NCBI RefSeq assembly: GCF_000208745.1
Contig: NC_030857.1
Coordinates: 4,254,714-4,318,713 of the forward strand
Length of the DNA stretch: 64,000 nt
Reading direction: 5' to 3'
Source of the DNA: Theobroma cacao
Taxonomy: Eukaryota; Streptophyta; Magnoliopsida; Malvales; Malvaceae
Shown here: in pieces, positions 1 to 11,100 of the stretch
Layout: every line of letters begins with the position of its first letter
How positions within the stretch are numbered: position 1 is the stretch's first letter
Translations under genes and position numbers: made by a program
The notes under the pieces: model-generated
What the model was told of the DNA's origin: nothing
The model's input: only the letters and a program-made list of their open reading frames with translations
Database searches by the model: none

Positions 1-291
1 AACAACAATCTCAAGGAACAAACATCAACAACAATAGATTATACCCATTACTTTGACATTAACAGGTTCAAAACAGAAGATTGTCCCAAGGTACCTGACT
101 ATCCAGATACCGAAACACAGTTGACTGTGAAAACCATTGTCCAAACATATAATGATACAAACAAAATCAAAAATAAAATCATACTATTTTTCTGTACTAA
201 CTCTTCTAACCAATTAAACCACTGGCTTATCATACCACCACATTAAAACCAACATGTATAAATGATTCGGTTATATCATCATTTGATTTAC

Positions 292-3282
292 CATTGCGCA
301 GCACAGTTGCAATATCAGCTTGGTAGGCACGTAGCTCCTACAATAAAAAAATATATATATATCAAATGAGTCTTTGTTGATATTTTATGCACAAAAGACT
401 AAGGGACCAGTGGATTATCTCCTTTTATATCATTTTATGGTGGTGGAAATTAGGCCCATGCTTTTTGGTTTGTTAGTAGGTTATGCCTAAGAAGGCGGTT
501 GACATATTGGAAAGAAGGGGGATATCACTGGTCAGAGCGAGAACTGTATCGCCTCCTTGATGGTCCAACCCTCACTCTCTTTTTGGGCTGTCCTGTACCA
601 CCCATAGGATTGTTGCCACAGCCTTTTCATGCTGAAGGCATCATTCTTATTATAAAAAACCATTCATGTGAGTGGCCTCAGATCGAGATTCCAAAACATA
701 CCTCAAGAGCCTTCTCAGCATTTGTTTCTGTAATTACTCCTACTGCAGCATTGGCAGCCAATATCAGGAGGATAACCTGTAAATTAGATAAACATATACA
801 TTATTTAAAACAATATGATATAAACCAAGCATGGAGACACTAAAACAACATTCTAATATGGATTTACATATTAGCAGGAAACATAAAAAGCGTAAGAAAG
901 TTGGATATTATACAGGCACCAATGAAATCCAACTATTAAGGCAGGCCATATAAGTTAAATTTATAAGGTCCATATTTCTTTGGACAAGTGAGAGACTTTA
1001 GATAACACCCTAGAACTGTATAAAATAGACCTGCCAATCTCCAAGCCACATAGCCCGATTTTTCCAGTTTACAGATTAAATGCCTAAGCTAGCCACAATT
1101 TTGAGTTTACAGGTAATATGCCTAACTTCATTAACTCTATGTTCAAATACAACTACCGCAAGTTGTCCAAATTTTCCCTCCTTTCCGAAGAGCACAATCA
1201 GGCAGCTGGTGCTTCCCCAAATGTATTAGATAAAAATACATTGAACATTCTCTAGAGTCAATTGTAAGTTGGTCCAAATTGAACCATGCCCTGATCAATC
1301 CAGCATATTGCCAACTTAGCAAGATATGATTCATTTAACTTGACCACTACACAGAAGGCGGGAAACTGCTGATGTAAGTGCCCACGATAAACACTCAACA
1401 AATATCTTGACAAATACTAGCATTTACACTTTTCATTTAATTTACAAAAATGATAAAAAAGACATATGCATGTTCTGGGAAATGATAAAAAGAAATAAGC
1501 TTATCAAATCAAGCATGATCATCTTACAGAAGGCTCCAAGAATGCAGTTAATCCAGTCTCTCCGTTAATCAGAGCCAAAACAAAAGAAACAACTGCTGCA
1601 GCAATCAATATCTTAACAAGCAAATCATCAAATTGCTTGAAAACCAATTTCCAAAATGGAGTCCCTGCATCAGTATTGTAATACAAACCTTTTAGCAAAT
1701 TTTAACACTATTTATGCAGAAATAGGTTCAGAAGCATGAAAAAGAAAATGAGAGATCATCATAAAAATATCCTTTACGACAAAAAACTGGACTGTGAATA
1801 ATTGTTTGTTCCAAATCAATAACTGGCAGTGGCAGAAATAACTCGTGGGATAGGTAAACTTCAGGAACCACTGCCTCAGGCAACCTCTTGACGTTTCTAC
1901 TTTCACTTAAAGCAAATGCTCCTGTACTTCTTTCTCCAAAGGAGCAAAAATGCCAAAATTAATTATCAAAGCAAAAACAACCTCAATAGCCCTTTTAATA
2001 GGCTCAACGTCTGGAAATACCAGGATTTTGAGCCACAGCTAGCCTCTTTTTTCCTGAATACCAATCTATGAGAAGATTGTCATAATTTCACAGGACAGTC
2101 ATCATTAAGCTAATTCTAAAAGCATAAACACCCTTCAGACAAACCACATATATGTCAACAGGCTTTCCATAAAACATGATTTTCTGAAGTTTGGCTCAAA
2201 TGCAATGAAAAATAGGCAAACCACAAAGCAATGCTTGATGAAAAAAAGGTTCATGGAAATATAGAGGAGCTGATCACAGCAATTAAAATCTAACTGTTTA
2301 AATTACTGCATGACGACAACTATAACCAAAAAGTGCACAGAAATATAGAGGAGCTGATTAGAGTAACTAACATGTCATATTTCAAACTGATGCATAATTA
2401 CAACCACATACAAAATCCAAGATCAAGGTTTATAAATGCAATTCTTAAAGCAATTTGAAAATAAAACTCAAAATGAGAGATGAGATTGTATTTTGCAGGT
2501 GCTTACTTTCTTCTTTAGGCAGCACTGGAGACCATAAAACAAGCATGCAAGGAAAGGAAAACACAAAATTAGAAGAGGGGTAAAAAGAGAAATGAATACC
2601 GCATTTCATAATATTCATGCATCACGATCAACATTGTTGATTAAAATACTGCAATAACTAGAGGAAACGTCCCAAAAAAAAAAAAGCATCATGACAGCCT
2701 TTATAATGATTTCTCTGTTAACATATTGTCAATTCCACATGGAAAAATAAATAATAATAACTTACCATTTTTCCCATAAAGCCTAGCATGTTGTGAAACC
2801 TGAAATTGAAAATTAGAAATCCAATATTATCAAAAATACTCGATGAAGTTTATAATTTAGCTCTAATAAGTAATAATCTAAAGGAACTAAAAATGAACTC
2901 CAGTTCCGATTAAGAAACGAGCAAACGCCTACCTGAGTATCAGTGAGACCTTTCGTTGAGTCTACCTCAAAGAAATCCAAAACCTAACAACAAGGAAACA
3001 CAAGAGGCAATCAATTCCAAAATGCCTCCGCTGAAGAAAGAGACCTCAACAAATAGAAAATAATCAAAACGAAAACAACCGAGAGCTCGATCTCAAAAAC
3101 GAACGCAATAATCAAAATCTTGATCTCAAAAACGAACGCAATAATCAAAATCTTGACGCACGAAACTAAGACCTAAGACTTGGCTGCTAGTAAGTTGAGT
3201 CAAATTAATTTGAATGAAAAATGTAGAAAGAAACAGAAATGTGAAATACCTCGGAAACAGATCTTGCATAGGCGTCCTCCAT
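292..3282 (-). CDS. ECA3: ECA3-type P2A Ca2+/Mn2+-transporting ATPase, N-terminal part (partial)
   Basis: P-type (P2A) calcium/manganese pump of plant endomembranes; only the first exons lie in the window and the gene continues off the left edge. Coding exons on the minus strand, in order: 3250-3282 ([11 protein letters not shown]), 2933-2983, 2766-2799, 2507-2524, 1528-1664, 702-776, 292-337. All junctions are GT-AG and keep one frame. The product has the cation-ATPase N-terminal region, then [19 protein letters not shown] and the first hydrophobic helix, [13 protein letters not shown], the second helix [20 protein letters not shown], and [21 protein letters not shown]. These are signature stretches of ECA3/SERCA-like pumps. 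Actuator, phosphorylation and remaining membrane domains are off-window; I found no further exon in 1-291. The fourth exon is only 18 nt long. The family match is strong; the symbol follows closest similarity from memory. Confidence 0.9.
3089..3154. repeat. Two perfect 33-bp direct repeats in ECA3 intron 1
   Basis: The unit GATCTCAAAAACGAACGCAA plus 13 more bases occurs twice back to back (3089-3121 and 3122-3154), inside the first intron of the ECA3 gene. It is a recent tandem duplication with no visible coding consequence. Confidence 0.85.
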
Positions 3283-3395
3283 TGAGGATCGGAGGAAGAT
3301 AAACTTTGGTGTTTTTGTTTATATCGATTGGGCTCCTCTGTTTGTTTTTCTCTTCTTCACTCTTTAGAAAGGAAAATAAAAATGATTAAAACAGT

Positions 3396-3425
3396 GGCTC
3401 TGGCTCTGGCTCTGGCTCTGGCTCG
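3396..3425. repeat. GGCTCT hexanucleotide microsatellite
   Basis: Four perfect GGCTCT units followed by GGCTCG, about 110 bp upstream of the ECA3 start codon. It falls in the presumed 5' UTR or core promoter, so length variation could matter for expression, but that is inference. Confidence 0.85.
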
Positions 3426-6400
3426 GGGTTTATCCTTATCTACTACCCTCCATTGTAATTAAGTAAAACTCTCCTAATAATTTATTCAAAAAAAAAAAAA
3501 AACTCTCCTACTAATATTGTACCGTTGGGATTTTTGAGTGTTTGGTTTCCGGGTTGATTGTGGGTCACCGACTTAATTTATGGGCGGACTCATGTTGGGC
3601 CTCCCTCGAGCTTTGGATTTGCTGGCGAGTTTTACGTTTTTAGCCCATGGAATTGGCACGTGGTTAGCCGTTACCCCACTTACCATGTAACGGTTAAAGC
3701 AGGCCCTCCGGCACTGTCCCCGTCAAACAAAATATTAAAAAATAAATAAAAATATGAGGGAGACTTTTTTATCAATTAAGGGGGGAATTTGTTGGGCTGA
3801 TTGGGAGACTAGCTTTCATGCAATAAAAATGATGATTTAGACTATGCAAGTGAATTGGTTTGCTTGCTATGGTATTTGGTACATGTTTTTTCTTCTGATA
3901 ACAATTATGGAACCCTTTGAAAGCAAATGTACAAATCAAATGATTAAGACATAATGGTCAGTTTTGCATGTGCGAAATAAGTAGTCCATTTGCAAATTTA
4001 TGAAAAGTTAAGTGTTTGTTGTTCCTGCTCTAATGCCCCCATAAACATGATTAACTTGATTTTTACTCCCCACTCAATTCACTAATTGAAAATAATGATA
4101 AGTTTTGAAATAGAATACTAGTAGTACCCTTTTTTTGTTCATCTAATTAAAATCAGTTCAAGTCTCATGTCTACTGACATTGAAAGGTCTATGATAGGAA
4201 TCCAACAGTGGCAAATTAAATATCATGACAAACAACGATGGTTAGTAGTTTGGATGGAATTTGAACATCCAAAATATAAAATTTTCACAAGAAAAACAAG
4301 TACCGGTGACTTGGTGTTGACACCAATAACATTTTGTTTTGTTTTTCTTTTCCAATTTATTCCAACAACACAAACCTAATAATGAATTAACACAGTTAAT
4401 CTTGTAGATTTTATGTTGTTAATATAATCACATATTTGTGATGAATTTTAATTTTTTTTAAATCTATAAAATCAAGAGTTTAACGTGCTATTGTATATCA
4501 TGCAATGACTAATAAACTTTAAAAGCTTAAGACTTAAGTTGTCGGGTGAAAATTTAAACTTGTTATGCTTTTGCCAACATTTTTTTAGGCTACAAATAAA
4601 ACAGTGGTGACAGTTCCCATTGTTTAACCTTAATTTCACCCTTTATAAAATCCAAATTCGATTAATTACAAGTTCTTAATCAACCACCAAAACCTTTAAT
4701 AACTAAATTAGCCTTCACTTTCATGCACTACTATACCCTTCTTCTTTTTTTATCAAAAGGTGCAGTTTATGGGTTAACATATATAATTGAAGTTACTATA
4801 AACCACGATGACATAGATCTTTGCACAATGCATTTGCATTCAGTATTACATAGCGGCCCGCGACCTACCGCTTTGGGCTGCAGAGCTGTCTTCTACATGT
4901 AGGTTGGGCTAGTGCCCAGTCATATATATATATATATATACAGTCTCTATAAGCTTTATCTATTTCAAAATCTGACATCCCAGGGCCAGCATTTGATGAT
5001 TTGCCATGTGGCCACGCGTGTGATAATTCTTATTTGTTTGGCTTTGTTCAAAGGAACTTGAAAATAGGAAAATGAAAAGAAAAAGCCTATAAATAATGTA
5101 CAATTGGTCTTCCGATGATGTTTATCGTTCACGCCTGTCATTTTTCTAAATATATTTTCTCTGTCCATTTCATTCGAAAGGGGTGAAAATCGGAAAAAAA
5201 AATTATCTTTAGGTCAGTTGGAGTTCTTTCTGTCACTTTGCAGAAGATGTTGGCGGGCTAGCTTAATGGATATTCTGAACTTCAGCCAAGTGCAACTGAG
5301 TTTTACAACAGCGAAACCTTCTTCCCATGCCTCCCTCGCAATTGCTGTCTTCATTTCTGAAAGCTACTGAAAGGACGATATATGTCACGGCTGATATTTT
5401 GAGAAGTCTGTGATTCAAAGAAGGAAGAAAATTGTTTAATATGCACCTTGAGTTCTCGACCATGAGTCCATGCTAAGCGGGATTTTAATGTGAAATATTG
5501 CAAAAATAATCTGACTGGTACAGACAACTCATTGGTTTTATTTTATCCTGTTTTGTAGTGGACATTAACCTTAAAAGTGAATATACTATGATGTTATTTT
5601 ATCAAAGTAAAAAAGGACAAGAAAGAAGGATTGACAGGACAAAGAGGGAAAGTGTTGTCCTTTTCCTAAGATCCAAGTCCCTTTCCAAGATATGGTTGCT
5701 AATTCTCAGGATGGCCTGGGAAACACCTTCACTAAAAGATTTTGAAGGAAAACCCACCAAACAAAATTCAATAATTGCAGCAGTATTATGTATGGATCAC
5801 ATTCTTGGTTGGCAGCTATCAGAGAGGGGGTGGTAGGGTGGTGCTTTTGGGACCCTTTTGGTGGAAAATGAAGCTTGCCTTTTGCTTCCTTCCATCTGAA
5901 ATATTTGTCTGTTTTGAATATGGAATAGCATAGGTTACCAAATTTGCCAACCCTACCTAGTTACAAGCTAGGCTGGCACTTGCAGAAGTGGAAACTGGTG
6001 GGTCATTTTTCTTGCCATCTGGGATTGCCGGATTGGTATGCTTTTATAATGGCCTTGAACTCTCTCTTCAAGTTTTTGTGTTTGGGTGTGTGGTTGGGTG
6101 GGCGCAAATGGGCTACTGGGTACTCGCCTGATTAATGGCAAATGCAGAGACACCCTGTCCATCGAAGGACCACAGCTATTTTCTGTGGTGAGCCTTCTGT
6201 TTTTTTTTTTTAATCTTTTTTGGTTAAATATGAAGTTTCCTAGGTTAATATTGTTTCCCTTGTTTCCACATAACAAGCCTTTCTATCATTAAAAAAAGAA
6301 AAAAATAATAATAAGAGAGAAAGTAGTCTTTCTGACAGTGTTGAGATGTGAACAGCAAATTTATTTGTGGATACCGCAAGTTCTCAGCATTCCAAATGTT

Positions 6401-7073
6401 AAAGAGTCTTCCACGCAAGCACAGTAGAAAACTATGGTCGGCAGAACATTCTTTCAGCCTATTACTAGTTTTAAATATTACACCCTACAGCAGATAAGCC
6501 TGAAGAAATAAATTCTGTGGTAATAAAACCAGATTCTACAGTAAGGGGCACCATCAATTACATGGTCTATGCATGATGATGTCAAGAAAAGAAACTGGAG
6601 AGAACCTAATGTTTTTCACAAGTGACTATTACTGATAAACTATAAAAATCCATATATATATATATATGTATACACCAATGACAGAGAAATTTAATTTATT
6701 TTTAATGTTCTCAGGTTGTTTCCCACTGCATTGACAGGAACAAATAAAAAGTAGAATTGGAAAAAAAAAACAAGAATAAAAAGGAAGGAACAAGATCCCT
6801 TTGAGATCTAATGCCTTTTTTTTTCTTTTCTTTTTACACATTCCTTCCATTTCTCTCTCCAAAGCAGCCGCAGCAGTAGAGACAAAAGCTGTTACAGTTT
6901 AACCTTTTGTCATTCCCAGTTTCTTTCCTGGAAACCACCTGTGCCAAGGGATTGATACACCACAAATTAGGTATATCTAACCATCAAATTTCCCCTTTTG
7001 GGCCACAGAAGAATCATATCCTAAATGCCCAAATTTCAGGGAAAAGAATATCTATGATAAGTGATAGCAAAGA
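3426..7073. other. Intergenic region between ECA3 and SOFL
   Basis: No convincing gene seen. The short open frames here have no homology I recognise and no consistent splice context. The stretch holds an (AT)n microsatellite at 4922-4940, several A and T runs, and a second short TA run near 6655-6667. The part just below 7074 is the presumed 3' UTR of the SOFL gene. Confidence 0.5.
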
Positions 7074-7804
7074 CTAACCTGCATCTTTTGAACCTGCTTT
7101 CCCAGATTTCAAGAAACCAAATTTTTTCTGGAATGCTGATTTTCCCTGGAAGAAGCTCACGGTGGCATAGCTAAGTTTCAACTCATGAGAAAATATATAG
7201 TATATAATAGTGGAAGGCAAATTGTTCTAAAAGAGGGAGATAAGTACCTTAAAATGTGTACCCGAGAAGCCTTGTGAAAAGTCCAAGACATCCATTGAAG
7301 AATCTTTCTTGCAGTTCTGTAAATACACCAAGAACACCCATTACTCTATTTTGCTGCAAATGAACCGACAGGTGTAAAGTAAGAAGATTGTAGTGTGGGT
7401 GTGGAACTTGCCTTGGGGAAGCTTATTACAGGGGAGCTGGCAGTGTCATCAAGATAAGAATGCTGTTGATTGCTATCATGTTCATTGATCTTCTTTTTGT
7501 TTTTGCTGCTTTTCTTGGCTAGTTCCGGAGCTGAAGGAGCAGAAGAGAAGCTCCCATTTTTATCAAGGCATTCCTCATAATCTTCGCAATAATGTCTTGG
7601 GCCAGAAGATGCATCAGACACCATGGATAAATCCTCCTCCTCATCTTCAACCACGAATCTAGTTCCTTTTCCTCCATAATCCTCATCAAAGTTCGCACCA
7701 AAGTTTTGACACCGAGTTTGAGAGTAAGAGGATTGATCTAAGTAGAGAGTCCAACCAGACTCACAACCACTGCCACATTGTGAAGCTGATACATTCATTG
7801 TCAC
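7074..7804 (-). CDS. SOFL: SOB FIVE-LIKE (SOFL) protein
   Basis: Small plant-specific protein of the SOB5/SOFL family, whose Arabidopsis members raise cytokinin levels and responses. Coding exons on the minus strand: 7412-7804, 7248-7316 and 7074-7145, giving 177 residues. The two diagnostic motifs are visible: GCESGWTLYLDQS at about residues 13-25 (SOFL-A) and DLSMVSDASSGPRHYCEDYE at about 58-77 (SOFL-B). A Lys-rich patch follows (KKSSKNKKK, about 97-105), then TASSPVISFPK. The downstream exons encode a basic tail ending in GSKDAG. Intron 1 appears to use a GC donor (AAG|GCAAGT) with a CAG acceptor and joins in phase 0. Without splicing there, the frame would run on 21 codons to a stop at 7346. 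The second Met (residue 3) could also start translation. Family call is firm; the exact paralogue is not determined. Confidence 0.86.
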
Positions 7805-7981
7805 ACACTATTTCTGCGACCAAACTACAAATGTGTTCTCTTGACAACCCTCCTTCTGTCTAACAAAGATAGAAAGGAAATGGATTTGCTGTGAACGATG
7901 AAAAGAAAGTAAGAAACGCTCTCTCTTTCGCTCTCTATCCTCTTGGATTTTCACATACATGCGAACTCTTGAAGCTGTTTC

Positions 7982-7989
7982 TATATAAA
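7982..7989 (-). promoter_or_regulatory. Candidate TATA box for SOFL
   Basis: TTTATATA on the minus strand about 180 nt upstream of the SOFL start codon, a workable distance if the 5' UTR is about 150 nt. Based on motif and position only. Confidence 0.35.
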
Positions 7990-8147
7990 CAGAATCGAAA
8001 GAGGGTAGAGCGGGTAAGGCCAAACGAATCACACTCAAATCCTAGACTACTTTTGTCCTTTCTTCAATCCTTTCGCCCTCTTGTTTTTTTCTTATGTGAA
8101 TCAATCAAATTTGCCAGTTGGCTTAGAGAGAGAGTTTGTGCGTAAGT

Positions 8148-8170
8148 GAGAGAGAGAGAGAGAGAGAGAG
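8148..8170. repeat. (GA)n microsatellite upstream of SOFL
   Basis: About eleven GA dinucleotides, which read as a (CT)n tract on the SOFL sense strand, roughly 340 nt upstream of its ATG. CT-rich tracts are common in plant promoters and leaders. Confidence 0.8.
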
Positions 8171-11100
8171 GAAACGATAGCAATTGGTAACAGTGGTGAT
8201 AAGGGAAACGGTTATCAGTTCATGTATAAATGTAGTAATACAGCAGCTTTGTACAACCATGGTGCTGTCCTTTCAATAAAAAGTGACTGTATTTTACTGC
8301 TCATTTAATAGCTATACCTTGTTTTCCTGCATGTCGACTTTGATGTTTATATATAGTCTATGATTAGTTTGGAAGTGAAAGATGGGCTACAAACAGGGTA
8401 ATAATATCACTTCAAAAGAACGTATCAAGCTGGCCACTTAAATTGACAATTAAACACATTAATGTTTTCATTCTTTTACCATTTCCTTTCCCATAACATA
8501 CGGAAACTTGATAATTTGGCTCTGACAAAACTTATAATGAGTAAATAATTAATACTCTTTTGCTGTCAGGATTCTCTAAATGGGACCCTTTTTTGTTCTA
8601 AACTGCAAAAATAATTCATCTTCACTAACTATAATCGTAAATAATCATCATTTAAAGTTGGGATGAGATTATTGATCGAGAAGCAAATAGCGAATGTCAG
8701 AAAAAGAAGCGATTACTTTAACTGTTGAACATATAAGATTCTGATGAAACTAAATAGGCTAAATGACACCTTTTTATTCAAAACTTTAAGAAGATGCTTC
8801 AAAATTTCTTTAGCCACACACACCAAATGAGAAAAGGACGTACATACATACATACATGTCCCTTTGCTGAGTTGTTGCAGACTCATTATGGTAGTAACCG
8901 GGACATTATTGTAAACCGATTTCCTTTTTCTCTCTTTACAACAGATTGTTTATCTATGCATATTATAATTTCCTGTGCCACCGTTGGAATCTAAAGTTAG
9001 AGGTTGGAATGCATTAAATGGTGGGGTCCTGAGTGACCCCATAACTGTTAGATCATTGCAAAATATCCGGCACCTCAAGAATATGTATTCCGAAAGGTAA
9101 ATTCTTTTTAGAGGTATGCAAAAGCAGCAAATGCAAAGCCTTCTTCGGTGGACTGTAAAGACTATGATTTATGCAAATGGCTAGCTGTAATCTTTTGCAA
9201 CGTTAGACTTCATTTGAGAGAGACTTCTATCTCAAAGGTGATTGGGAAAAACAAACAAAAAAAAAAAAAGAAAGAAAAGGAAGTAAAGAACTATTGATGC
9301 CTGGTATTTGATGAGTGCACACCAGAAATTCGACTTTTCCCTGTACACCCTGTTTTAATTCACATGGGGGCTTTAATCACTCCACCCTGAAGTCTTTGAC
9401 TATTTCGTACAGAAATTCTGAATGCTCTAACTTTGGAGACTCGGTCTTTAAAGATTGAGAAGACTTTGGTCTTCTTTGGTGTTCGACATTTGAACTTGGT
9501 GTGATTGACTATATAATATAATTCACTTGACTATGATTTCCCAACTTCTGCTGATAGATCATTGAACCCTGAACTTAAAACTTCTAAACGACCAAGGTTG
9601 TGTACCTGGCCATCACATCAAAAGCTTGTTATCAGCTTTTTCAGAACATTAGATCAAAGCCAATTTGCGTAATCATCGGCACGATGGTGAACCAGTAGTG
9701 GTATGATTGGGAAAAACCCACAATGATGTAATAAAACCTGACCCGAGCACGTAAGTGATGAGGAACTGAATATATTTCAGATGTTGTTTAAGAACAATAT
9801 CTTCCCCGGTTTTAAGGTAGAAAATCCACCCTAGTACATTCAAAATAGCTGTTCATGGGCCCTACTGATAATGTTGAATCCTCATGGTTGCCACTGATGC
9901 AAAATGATACACTGATATCAGACTCCTAAACCACGTACGGCATAGCATAGTTCTTATCCGAAGTTTATTTTATTATCTGAGACAATAATTTCCGCTGATC
10001 TCATTACTTTGTAAAAGCAGCTTAGATTTCCTTCTATATGATTCGCGCATTGGTTTAATAAACTATACACGGCAGACCAAATAGCTAGGCTGCCCTTTCA
10101 CCCCCCCCCCCCCCAAGAAAACTGTATACATTGAATCAGAAGCTGCAAGACATTGATATAAAGAACCGAGATTCAGCTTTTTAAAAGCTTTTTCAAGGGA
10201 ACTGAGAGGCAGAAATTTGTTGTAAGAGCTCAGACTATTAAAACAAATGACAGAAATCAGTGGCCCTTAAATTAGGCCAAAAGCCGATGCTTGATTTAAG
10301 AAACAATGATTATAAATTGCCATGGAAAAGATCATGGGTCCGCTGTAGGATCTTCTTCTGGATCAAAATGGTCCCAGACATTAAACTCATGTGCACATGG
10401 CCTTTGGTAGTTTGTGGCCCTTTGCCAGTCCATGAGTTCGTAATCTATGCGTAAAGAAATCAACTTGGCATTTGGTTCTCTGGTTTTCTTGCACGCTTTA
10501 ATTCACAACCTTTTTTATTTTTCTCTTGTATGATTCAGAACGGTTCTCATTTTACTTCATGATTATCAATTAATCATTAAACGTGTAGCGCAACCAAAAC
10601 CTGGTTAGTTATATTAATTCTGTTTTTGTAAAATTTTAATGGCTACCTTGTTTCTAGACCTTGATTATTTGGACTCTAAAACAATGGGTTGTCAGTCGCA
10701 TTTAGACGTTTAATAGCTTTGAATTGAAGGTTTAGCTAGGGTCTCATCCAATTTATAAACAAATTAGTTGAGAAAATATCTAATTAACTATAATCTTGGA
10801 AAAGACCTGTTCACATTGTGAACTTCAATTATCACCCTGGATTACATTCTGTCTAGAACTAGTAGTAAGTAAGCCATCACCACCATCCGAATATTCAAGG
10901 GTATAGATTCATTACAGTATGGGCTCTGCAGACAGCTTGGGATTTGCCAACAGGGTCCCCTACGGTGGAAGAGTCAAAGCATTGCCAGTTGCTGCTTAAT
11001 GATTACGGCAACACCACCCCCTTCTTCTCTCATAAAATTTCAAACCCTCCCCAAGATTCTCCTTCCCCTTGGAGAAGACACCCCTTAGGCCCTAATCACT

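Noticed and set aside
499..843. Plus-strand open frame of 114 codons
   Set aside because: It overlaps the antisense of an ECA3 exon and its introns (702-776), starts without ATG, and has no domain.
5944..6292. Overlapping open frames on both strands
   Set aside because: No splice context and no homology. They are short and mutually overlapping.
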